DNA of 44,958 nucleotides from Bacteroidota bacterium (GTDB lineage Bacteria; Bacteroidota; Bacteroidia; NS11-12g; UBA955): NCBI GenBank assembly GCA_016868535.1, contig VGGQ01000004.1, positions 1 to 44,958 of the forward strand, read 5' to 3'. Shown piece by piece: positions 7,428 to 13,713 of this stretch (position 1 is its first letter; each line of letters starts with the position of its first letter). The notes under the pieces were generated by a model. It saw only the letters and a program-made list of their open reading frames with translations, ran no database searches and was not told where the DNA came from. The position numbers and the translations under genes were made by a program.

Positions 7428-7451
7428 TCCGAGTATTTATTTTGGTTAAGG

Positions 7452-7994
7452 TTATTGCACCTTTACGTCGGTGGTGGCCACAGCCACTATTTCGTTGTTC
7501 ATGATCACCGGAACTGCGCGTGTTCTCATCCACACTTCGCCACCTCCGGCATCAAAATAAGGCTTGGTCCAAATGGCATATCCACTGTCTACAGGCATGC
7601 GCAGCCAGGCTTGTTCGTCTATTTTATAGGCCGAGTCGGCCAAGTTTTTCATAGCCAGGGTATCGTTTAGGCGGTACCAATACGGGCTGTAGTAAACCTT
7701 TCCAGCGCTATCCAATAGCGCCACGGTTGCCCCAAAGAAACTCGGCGATTGGGCCGCCAGATAATCCCTTACCCGATTGGAAAGGCCGGTAGAATCAAGG
7801 GGATGGGCCTGCAAATCCACCACAAAGGCGTCCAAAGCAACTTCGTAAGCCAACAACGGATTTCGGTCATTCTCCTTTTTGCATGCCACCAATAGCAGCA
7901 GCGCCAACACAGCTTGGGACATGGTCCGCAGCAATCCTTTTGTTCGGTGGATGGCGGAGCATACTCCGTTCGCAGTCGTTTTCAGTGTTTTCAT
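7452..7994 (-). CDS. Lipoprotein with a Cache-like sensor domain
   Basis: This 180-aa protein has a basic N-terminus, a hydrophobic stretch (MSQAVLALLLLVAC) with lipobox LVAC, and a mature part ending in YAIWTKPYFDAGGGEVWMRT...IVAVATTDVKV. That ending has the W-x-PY-D and GV-x-x-D pattern of extracytoplasmic Cache/PDC ligand-binding domains. No kinase, cyclase or methyl-accepting domain follows, so it is a stand-alone periplasmic or outer-membrane binding lipoprotein. The start at 7994 keeps the positively charged region before the hydrophobic core; a later ATG would leave a very short signal. It is the leftmost intact gene of the repeat-punctuated island. Confidence 0.6.
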   Translation of the reverse strand: MKTLKTTANGVCSAIHRTKGLLRTMSQAVLALLLLVACKKENDRNPLLAYEVALDAFVVDLQAHPLDSTGLSNRVRDYLAAQSPSFFGATVALLDSAGKVYYSPYWYRLNDTLAMKNLADSAYKIDEQAWLRMPVDSGYAIWTKPYFDAGGGEVWMRTRAVPVIMNNEIVAVATTDVKVQ

Positions 7995-8051
7995 AGCGTT
8001 TAGGAGTTTTGTTCTCGAATATTTCGTGTCAATACATTTTTTTAATTTCTT

Positions 8052-8105
8052 CTCATAAGGCTTTTCGGAATACCCCTCATTTTCTGGAGTGGGTTCTGGA
8101 CTGCG
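8052..8105. repeat. Dispersed intergenic repeat C, copy 1
   Basis: This 54-nt block matches 9055-9108 at about 40 of the first 50 positions. It contains potential hairpin arms (ACCC..CTC with GAG..GGGT) around ATTTTCTG. It lies between the start of the Cache-like lipoprotein gene and the stop of the next lipoprotein gene. Confidence 0.7.
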
Positions 8106-8118
8106 TTTGTTTGCTAAA

Positions 8119-8412
8119 TTATTTGCAATTGCCCATTTCTTTCAATAAGGCTTCAGCAAATTTTTCCTTATCAGAGTCAGAAGTGTATTTCCCTTCCAAT
8201 TCTTTTGATAAACTTTCCGCTTCAGAAGTCAACTTTGTGCTTTCTTCCATTACGGACATATCACCAGATGTTACTCTCTGCATTAGTTTTTGAGCTTTGC
8301 ATTGAAGTTCTGCAACTCTTTTAGCATCTCTTTCAATAGATCCACCTCCGCAGCTTGTTAAAATTGTTGAAGCAAATAAGATTGCTCCGAAAATTGTCAT
8401 TACTTTTCTCAT
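8119..8412 (-). CDS. Small helical lipoprotein (unknown function)
   Basis: This 97-aa protein starts MRKVMTIFGAILFASTILTSC, a signal peptide II sequence with lipobox LTSC. The mature part is short, charged and predicted all-helical from its composition (E/K/A/L-rich), with a cysteine near the end (GNCK). Small helical lipoproteins of this kind are common in Bacteroidota and generally uncharacterised. It is transcribed leftwards like its neighbours, between repeat C copy 1 and the next lipoprotein gene. Confidence 0.65.
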   Translation of the reverse strand: MRKVMTIFGAILFASTILTSCGGGSIERDAKRVAELQCKAQKLMQRVTSGDMSVMEESTKLTSEAESLSKELEGKYTSDSDKEKFAEALLKEMGNCK

Positions 8413-8517
8413 TTTTATATTTTATTAAGAAATATCCATTAAAATTTATCTTCTCTAACCAACTTTGCTGATAGAGGGTCTAAAGATTTGTATTTTGATT
8501 TTTATTATTTCAATTGC

Positions 8518-9033
8518 CTATTTGGATGTAAAACTAAAATCACCCTTTGCAACAATTGAATTGTTCTTTTTGACATTGAAAGTTCCAACAATTTCACCTG
8601 GTACTGAATACTTTGTGAAGGTTATTTCAGCATAGTCGTATGATAAGTCATTACCATTTATCGTTGCCAAAAATTCAAAATCATCTTGGTAGGCCATATA
8701 GTCCCCTCTTGACGTGTATTTCTTATTGATTTTTACGTTTCTGCCTATATGATCTGATGGCCAAATATCAAGATATGCATCATTGCTCACGTCAAAATAA
8801 ACAAAGAGCATTGCTCTATTAGTTGACTGAAACGAAAATGTATTAATAGAGTTTGCGATAGGACTTGTTGTAAAAGTTGCTTTCAGTTTTGCACCGTTTG
8901 TAATCTCTAAATTGAAAGTTCCATTATTTGGGGTTTCCTCCTTTTTACAGCCCGTAAAAATCAATAGTAAAAGTGAAACTAGAAGTAGTTGATTTTTCAA
9001 GATTTTAATCCCATAGTTAAATTTAAATTTCAT
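8518..9033 (-). CDS. Lipoprotein of unknown function
   Basis: This 171-aa protein has a hydrophobic leader ending in lipobox IFTGC followed by KKEE, the acidic/lysine tether often seen on Bacteroidota surface lipoproteins. The mature part alternates hydrophobic and polar residues (TFNLEITNGAKLKATF, GEIVGTFNVKKNNSIVAKGDFSF), suggesting a small beta-sandwich like those of hypothetical DUF lipoproteins in this phylum. No catalytic motif is visible. Repeat C copy 2 begins 22 nt upstream of its start. Confidence 0.65.
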   Translation of the reverse strand: MKFKFNYGIKILKNQLLLVSLLLLIFTGCKKEETPNNGTFNLEITNGAKLKATFTTSPIANSINTFSFQSTNRAMLFVYFDVSNDAYLDIWPSDHIGRNVKINKKYTSRGDYMAYQDDFEFLATINGNDLSYDYAEITFTKYSVPGEIVGTFNVKKNNSIVAKGDFSFTSK

Positions 9034-9054
9034 TTTGTGTGGTATAATATCCTA

Positions 9055-9108
9055 CTCGTATGGCTTTTCAGAATACGCCCCGTTTTTTAGAGTGGATTCT
9101 GGGCTCCA
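9055..9108. repeat. Dispersed intergenic repeat C, copy 2
   Basis: This is the second copy of the 8052-8105 block, same orientation. CAGAAT and ATTCTG form a 6-bp inverted pair within it. It is immediately upstream of the lipoprotein gene 8518-9033, just as copy 1 is upstream of 7452-7994, so each copy precedes a minus-strand lipoprotein start. Confidence 0.7.
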
Positions 9109-9200
9109 CTATTAAAGTGCAATAATACTATTTTTTTGTAACATTGAGTGGTCAGCTCTTTGGCTCTCGCAGACCGTCTCGGTTTTTATTTTTTAAACTT

Positions 9201-9340
9201 GCACATAACGGTTTCGGGCTTTGCGTTCGGGCGGGCTTTTTAAAACCGTAAACTGTCTGCTTGCACCAACGTTTATTAATTGCTCAAATGTTCATATTCA
9301 CACTGTCCGCCCACTAACGCAAAACCCGTGTTTTAGGGCG
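9201..9340. repeat. Long attC-like imperfect inverted repeat
   Basis: CGGGCTTTGCGTTCGGGCGG (9215-9234) pairs with the block 9307-9328 (CCGCCC..AACGCAAAACCCG), interrupted only by a 2-nt bulge and one mismatch. The flanks ATAACGG and GTGTTTTAGGG sit where integron attC sites carry their core sites (consensus RYYYAAC / GTTRRRY), but do not match that consensus exactly. The overall length of about 140 nt with an unpaired middle is attC-like. It lies just downstream of the GNAT gene on its coding strand, the position expected of a cassette recombination site. An alternative is a MITE or terminator-like REP. Confidence 0.5.
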
Positions 9341-9358
9341 TTTTTCTTTCATTCATTG

Positions 9359-9844
9359 TTAAGCTAGTTTATAAATAAATTCTTCAATTTCGGTTTGTCG
9401 GGCATTTGCAAAACCTTTGTCTGAACCGATTCTTGTAAAACCACATTTTTCTAAAACGTTTTGCGAACCAAAATTGTCAAACGCAACTCGTCCATAAATT
9501 GGTCTATTCGTAACAACGTCAAGAAAGTTTTTTAGTGCATTTGTCGCAATACCTTGTCCCCAATATTTTCTACCAATCCAATATGTGATTTCTGTGTCTC
9601 CTTCCATTACAAATTTTGCAATACTTCCTACGATAACATTGTCAATCAAAATTGTTTGGTTATTTACGGTTGGATCGCTTAATAATTCCGTAAACTTATT
9701 TAGATATGCTGTTTTGTCTGTCGGGTCTTTGGGCATAAATGCCGCCAAATATCCGCCTTCTTTGTCAAGTTGAAATTGAAACAAAGTGTCCAAGTCCGAA
9801 ATTTCAGTTGGTCTAAGTTTTATGTTAAGGTTATTGATTGTCAT
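9359..9844 (-). CDS. GNAT-family N-acetyltransferase (RimJ/RimL-like)
   Basis: This 161-aa protein opens with LRPTEISDLDTLFQFQ, the usual first strand and helix of RimJ/L-type acetyltransferases. Its acetyl-CoA motif A is YWIGRKYWGQGIATNAL (pattern Q/R-x-x-G-x-G/A), and later FDNFGSQNVLEKCGF matches the family's N-x-x-S-x-x-x-L-E-K-x-G-F motif B. It would transfer an acetyl group from acetyl-CoA to an amine; the substrate cannot be deduced. Such genes are frequent cargo in gene-cassette arrays and are often involved in resistance or toxin modification. It is cytoplasmic, with no signal peptide. The attC-like repeat follows its stop codon. Confidence 0.85.
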   Translation of the reverse strand: MTINNLNIKLRPTEISDLDTLFQFQLDKEGGYLAAFMPKDPTDKTAYLNKFTELLSDPTVNNQTILIDNVIVGSIAKFVMEGDTEITYWIGRKYWGQGIATNALKNFLDVVTNRPIYGRVAFDNFGSQNVLEKCGFTRIGSDKGFANARQTEIEEFIYKLA

Positions 9845-9900
9845 TGTTGTCTAATCACTATGAAATTATTTTTTATTTACGGTCGTCCCAAAATGCCCCA

Positions 9901-9963
9901 TAACTTACTTATTGGCGCAACAAAGTTGCACATATTTTCTTACTAGGTGGATATATTGTGCAA
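9901..9963 (+). repeat. Dispersed intergenic repeat, copy B
   Basis: This is the second copy of the block at 7005-7066, same orientation, with TTGCACA (9926-9932) and TGTGCAA (9957-9963) preserved while the middle differs. It lies in the 345-bp spacer between the GNAT gene and the LamG gene. The spacer otherwise holds a promoter (10028-10059) and AT-rich sequence. Confidence 0.7.
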
Positions 9964-10027
9964 TTGGTATTGCCTATTTTATCCTTTTTCGGGGTTGTTT
10001 TTTGTTTATAAATCATCGAAAGGACTT

Positions 10028-10059
10028 TTGATTCTTTGTAAGAAAGAACCTTATATTTG
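10028..10059 (+). promoter_or_regulatory. Bacteroidota-type promoter of the LamG gene
   Basis: TTG (10028-10030), a 21-nt spacer and TATATTTG (10052-10059) match the TTG-N(17-23)-TAnnTTTG consensus. Transcription from here would give a leader of about 125 nt. Confidence 0.5.
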
Positions 10060-10189
10060 TACATGCGCAATAAACTGAATACATCCAAATCTGAGGTATA
10101 GAGGAAGGTTTATAGCGTGTACAAGCTAGTTATGGGTAAGCTTGATGAAAATTGAAAGAAATATTAAACAATAAAAACAAAGAGACAAA

Positions 10190-11221
10190 ATGAAAAAAAT
10201 AAGTTTCCTTTTACACGGGGTGTTTGCGTTCGGTTTTGTAACTGCAAGTTTGGCACAAGTGCCAAAATATGTACCGACCAATGGGCTTGTTGGGTGGTGG
10301 CCGTTTAATGGGAATGCAAATGACCAGAGTGTGAATAGACATAACGGAACTGTGACAGGGGCAACATTGGTTTCAGACCGCTTTGGAAATAACTCAAGTG
10401 CCTATTTTTTTAATTACAAACATTGGGTTCCGGGTTCAGGTGGTGACGAAATTTATATTCCTTACACTTCTATTCTTGCTCCAAAAAACATCACTGTCTC
10501 CGTTTGGGCCTATAGAACTTCGGCGGGATACCCAAATCAAAACCTCAATATTATTAATCGCTTTGAGGAAGGCTTTAGCACTCCGAACGGACAAACTTGG
10601 GCATTAGGTGTGGGCGCAGATCCTGAGACAACAATATACTGTGTTGTATATCAAGCAGCACTGAATAATAATCAGGCTAATTTAGAGAGCAACGGTCCAT
10701 ATCTAAGCTTAAATACCTGGAACAATATTGTTATGACCTTTGATGGTTTGGCACTGAAACAATTCATCAATGGTGTCATGATCGACTCTGTTTCTGCAAA
10801 TGGATTAACGCTGAATACAACAGGTACCTCAGGAATTTCTATTGGTGTTTCCGATCAAGCGAGTGGCATTTGGTCACCATTTGACGGAAAAATCGACGAC
10901 ATTGGCATTTGGAACCGTGCCTTATCCCAAAAGGAAATAACAGATTTGTATAATGCAAATAATGTGGGTATAAATGAAAACACACAAGATAATTTATTAT
11001 CATTATATCCAAATCCTGCTCAAAGCCAAATCAACATAAATGCAGACATCAAACTTATCGGTGAGATTTACTCCATCTATGATAATAACGGAAAACTTGC
11101 ATTAACAGGAAAGCTTAACTCTCAAAACACAACAATTGACTTGGGCAATTTATCAGGTGGGTTGTATATGTTCAGTGTTGGAGAAAATATGAAGCAGTCA
11201 TTTAAAGTGATTAAAGAATAA
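10190..11221 (+). CDS. Secreted LamG-domain protein with T9SS C-terminal sorting signal
   Basis: This 343-aa protein has a signal peptide (MKKISFLLHGVFAFGFVTASLAQ), a concanavalin-like LamG/pentraxin domain (from VPTNGLVGWWPFNGNANDQS to DDIGIWNRALSQKEITDLYN) and a C-terminal type A T9SS sorting domain of about 75 residues (LYPNPAQSQININ...GLYMFSVG...SFKVIKE). The WWPFNGNA...G and IWNRAL motifs are diagnostic of this LamG subfamily. It should cross the outer membrane through T9SS, be cleaved before the sorting domain and stay at the surface or be released, probably binding glycans or acting as a matrix protein. It stands alone on the plus strand at the right edge of the AT-rich island. There is no linked enzymatic domain. 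Confidence 0.85.
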   Translation: MKKISFLLHGVFAFGFVTASLAQVPKYVPTNGLVGWWPFNGNANDQSVNRHNGTVTGATLVSDRFGNNSSAYFFNYKHWVPGSGGDEIYIPYTSILAPKNITVSVWAYRTSAGYPNQNLNIINRFEEGFSTPNGQTWALGVGADPETTIYCVVYQAALNNNQANLESNGPYLSLNTWNNIVMTFDGLALKQFINGVMIDSVSANGLTLNTTGTSGISIGVSDQASGIWSPFDGKIDDIGIWNRALSQKEITDLYNANNVGINENTQDNLLSLYPNPAQSQININADIKLIGEIYSIYDNNGKLALTGKLNSQNTTIDLGNLSGGLYMFSVGENMKQSFKVIKE

Positions 11222-11301
11222 ACCAGCCCCTTATAGCGTTTAAGCGCAACCCTTCGGGTGTGGGCGCTGTTGTAGCAAACGGTGATGATGGAAACCTTCA
11301 C
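11122..11301 (-). pseudogene. Family 2 glycosyltransferase, cut off after about 13 codons
   Basis: A GTG start at 11301 overlaps the stop of the acetyltransferase gene (GTGA), and the frame reads VKVSIITVCYNSA, the classical N-terminus of a GT2 glycosyltransferase (first strand and turn of the GT-A fold). After that the sequence becomes unrelated (HTRRVALKRYKG...) and runs antisense into the end of the LamG gene until a stop at 11122. Only 11263-11301 is native. The gene was evidently the next member of the minus-strand envelope operon and has lost more than 95 percent of its length at this junction. Confidence 0.7.
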
Positions 11302-11852
11302 GCTTCTATAATTCTTTCTCTGACAGCAACCGCAGGGTTTCCGCTGTAAATTTTGTAGGCATCCAGATTGGCTGTGGCTATGCTGCCGGCGCTGAGTACC
11401 GCGTGAGAATTGCAGGTCACGCCCGGACAAACCACGGCTTTTGCGCCAATCCACACGCCGTTTTCGAGGGTAATATCGCCCACCATCAGATCAGATGAGG
11501 GTTTATGGTAGTTGTGGTTGCCGCACAAAAGAAGTGCCCCCTGCGAAATGCAGCAGTTGCTGCCGATACTTACCTTTCCCAGATTGTCAATCCATACTCC
11601 TTCCCCCAGCCATGGGTGTTCCCCGATACTCAGTTTCCATGGGTATTTTACATTCACCAGGGGTTTGATGACGACACCTTGGCCAATTTTAGCGCCAAAC
11701 AAGCGCAAAAGTCCTCTCCTCCATGCATTGCCGGGAAAGAAGGACATGAGTAAAAAAGAATTGCAGACATGCCACAGGGCCCTTAACACCCCGTTCCTTC
11801 CGGGTTGGTACCAGCGGTTGTTAAAAAGAGCGTGTTGGGTTTGGCCTTGCAT
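11298..11852 (-). CDS. WcaF-type hexapeptide-repeat O-acetyltransferase
   Basis: This 184-aa protein has a left-handed beta-helix acetyltransferase pattern (GAKIGQGVVIKPLVNVKYPW, IGEHPWLGEGVWIDN, IGSNCCISQGALLLCGNHNY, IGAKAVVCPGVTCNSHAVLSAGS), closely resembling colanic-acid WcaF and related sugar acetyltransferases. The active-site histidine is probably in the CGNHNYHKP segment. It would O-acetylate a polysaccharide or glycan precursor at the cytoplasmic face. It follows the ABC permease by 15 nt and overlaps the GTG of the truncated glycosyltransferase, so it belongs to a polysaccharide or envelope operon. Length is normal for the family. Confidence 0.85.
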   Translation of the reverse strand: MQGQTQHALFNNRWYQPGRNGVLRALWHVCNSFLLMSFFPGNAWRRGLLRLFGAKIGQGVVIKPLVNVKYPWKLSIGEHPWLGEGVWIDNLGKVSIGSNCCISQGALLLCGNHNYHKPSSDLMVGDITLENGVWIGAKAVVCPGVTCNSHAVLSAGSIATANLDAYKIYSGNPAVAVRERIIEA

Positions 11853-11867
11853 GCTGCAAATTTGGGT

Positions 11868-13070
11868 TTAGTTTGCCAATCTGCCAACTTGATTTTTTAT
11901 AGAGTTGTATGTGAGCCATCCCATGAGGGCGGTGGCTGCTACAGCACAGCACACAGACCAGGGCCAACCTGTAACCGAAAGGTTAAATCCACTTTGGCTG
12001 AAGAGTCTTGAGATGCCCGATACCAACGCGGCAAACATTGCCGATGCCAGCACCATAGCAATAATCAGGTTTCGCAAAGCAAAACGAAAATAGGACATAA
12101 CCATCTTCTTTTGTGTGTAGCCCAATTGGTGCAGGGTTTGTATCTCATATGCCGAGCGGTAGGCAAGTAGCTGGTTGTATTGCAAAAAGCCCATCATGGA
12201 CAATGCCACAATAAAGGCACCCAGCATGGCCAGCAGCAACATTACAACCTCTAGCAACAGACGTGTTTTACCCTCCTTCACTTTTTCTTCGGCGGTTTCA
12301 AAATCTTTTTCTTTCAGGTGATTGAGCAACTCGGGCGCAGCCGGGTTATCGGCATGCAATATAAGGCGGGTTGGTGCGGCTTCACCCCCGGGTGCATAGC
12401 GGGTGTTGGCATACTCCATAAATTTTTCAGGAACCAGTATAGCCTGAATGCGGTTGGAAAATCCTGCAATAATGCCTTTGTAACGATCGGTTTTTTGGTT
12501 GCCCGATATTTCCATTTCAAACACAATGGACTTGAGCATGTTTTCCGGAATTACGGGCATGTTCTGGCCAGACGCGAATGCATGGTTATATTGTTTGATA
12601 AATTCAGCAGGTACAATAATAGGAATGATTCTGTCTCCGGGTTTCCATTTCCATGATGAATTTTCAATATCTACGAAACGGTCGGGAACGGCTTCAAAAA
12701 ACAGGTCCGATTTGAACAATTGCCCGCCAAAGCCACCAAGCTGTGCATTCATGCTCATAGACGCTTTAAACCTTGACGGTTTGAATTCTCCCATATCATC
12801 CACGGATTTCAGTTTTATCAATTCCTTCATTTCAGTTTCGGAAAACCTCGGCGCTCCTGCCATGGTGTGCAGCAGGGTTATTTTTTTGCTGATGACCACA
12901 AAATCCCGTCCCAGCATTTCTTTTTCATTCAATAATGCCCTCACATCCACCCACAGTTGCACCCCAAGCATCATAATACATAGTCCGATTGCCGAACCGA
13001 TTAACGAAAGCCGCAGTTGTCCGGGACAGGTTTTGCTGAGCAGCAATTTATTGAACAACGCTTTTTTCAT
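11868..13070 (-). CDS. ABC transporter permease, FtsX/MacB-like fold
   Basis: This 400-aa protein has one N-terminal membrane helix (about 20-37), a large extracytoplasmic domain (about 40-265) and three C-terminal helices (about 270-292, 330-355 and 370-390). This is the 1+3 topology of FtsX/MacB/LolCE permeases, and its cytoplasmic loop (YEIQTLHQLGYTQKKMVMSYF) matches the FtsX coupling helix region. Such proteins act as mechanotransmitters or lipoprotein/peptide exporters rather than classical channels. Its ATG overlaps the stop of the ATPase gene (ATGA), indicating coupled translation. The cargo is unknown. Confidence 0.8.
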   Translation of the reverse strand: MKKALFNKLLLSKTCPGQLRLSLIGSAIGLCIMMLGVQLWVDVRALLNEKEMLGRDFVVISKKITLLHTMAGAPRFSETEMKELIKLKSVDDMGEFKPSRFKASMSMNAQLGGFGGQLFKSDLFFEAVPDRFVDIENSSWKWKPGDRIIPIIVPAEFIKQYNHAFASGQNMPVIPENMLKSIVFEMEISGNQKTDRYKGIIAGFSNRIQAILVPEKFMEYANTRYAPGGEAAPTRLILHADNPAAPELLNHLKEKDFETAEEKVKEGKTRLLLEVVMLLLAMLGAFIVALSMMGFLQYNQLLAYRSAYEIQTLHQLGYTQKKMVMSYFRFALRNLIIAMVLASAMFAALVSGISRLFSQSGFNLSVTGWPWSVCCAVAATALMGWLTYNSIKNQVGRLAN

Positions 13071-13705
13071 AACTCCAGGATTTCAAAATCATTGAACATG
13101 TCGTTATTCCATAGTGAAGTGGCAATAATGCCTGCACCGCGCTCAGTTGCGATTTCTGCAACACATTCCATGGCAATTTTTGCATTTATTGCGTCCATGT
13201 GACTGAAGGGTTCATCCAGCAGCAGCCATTCGAATGGCCTTACCAGGGTTCGAATCAGGGCTACACGTTGTTGTTGGCCCAAACTCATGCGGAAACAGGG
13301 ATTATCGAACTGGGGCAGAATGCCCAGGCGTGCTGCCAGTTTTTCAATAAACACTGCATCCCTGTCGTTTTGCGGATTCATTTCAATATTTTGCCTTGCG
13401 GTCAATTCTGGAAACAAACGCAGATCTTGGTGCATTATCGAAATTTGAGCGGCCCTTATTTGGGCAAAATTATCGGAAGTGATATCCCTAATGTTAGTTT
13501 CGTCAAAGAAGGCATCGCCCCGGTAATCAAGCCTGCTACCTCCGATTATGTTTATTAGGGTGGTTTTGCCCTTGCCGGAACCCGCCATTATGGCATAGTT
13601 TTTACCCTTAAAAAAGACGCGGTTCTGTCGCCAGATATGTCCCCCTCCGGGACTATCAACGAGCGGCTCAGGCAGGATATTGAAAAAGTGGAGGAGTTGC
13701 AACAA
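13067..13705 (-). CDS. ABC transporter ATPase with atypical signature and H-loop
   Basis: The conserved ATPase core has Walker A AGSGKGKTT, a Q-loop region (IMHQDLRLFPELTA), signature MSLGQQQRVAL (in place of LSGGQ) and Walker B WLLLDEPFSHMD. The usual H-loop histidine is not apparent: the segment reads IIATSLWNNDMF. The track start at 13858 lies inside the upstream gene, so I choose a TTG at 13705 (or 13702), 8 nt after that gene's stop, giving LLQLLHFFNILPEP as the start. About 212 aa is normal for MacB/LolD-type ATPases. It partners the FtsX-like permease. The missing His could mean altered hydrolysis control, or could be usual in this poorly studied subgroup. Confidence 0.8.
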   Translation of the reverse strand: MLQLLHFFNILPEPLVDSPGGGHIWRQNRVFFKGKNYAIMAGSGKGKTTLINIIGGSRLDYRGDAFFDETNIRDITSDNFAQIRAAQISIMHQDLRLFPELTARQNIEMNPQNDRDAVFIEKLAARLGILPQFDNPCFRMSLGQQQRVALIRTLVRPFEWLLLDEPFSHMDAINAKIAMECVAEIATERGAGIIATSLWNNDMFNDFEILEL

Positions 13706-13713
13706 TCGGCGGT

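Noticed and set aside
7059-7670. Plus-strand ORFs of 66-91 aa
   Set aside because: Partly antisense to the lipoprotein genes, no signal, family motif or ribosome-binding site; treated as shadows.
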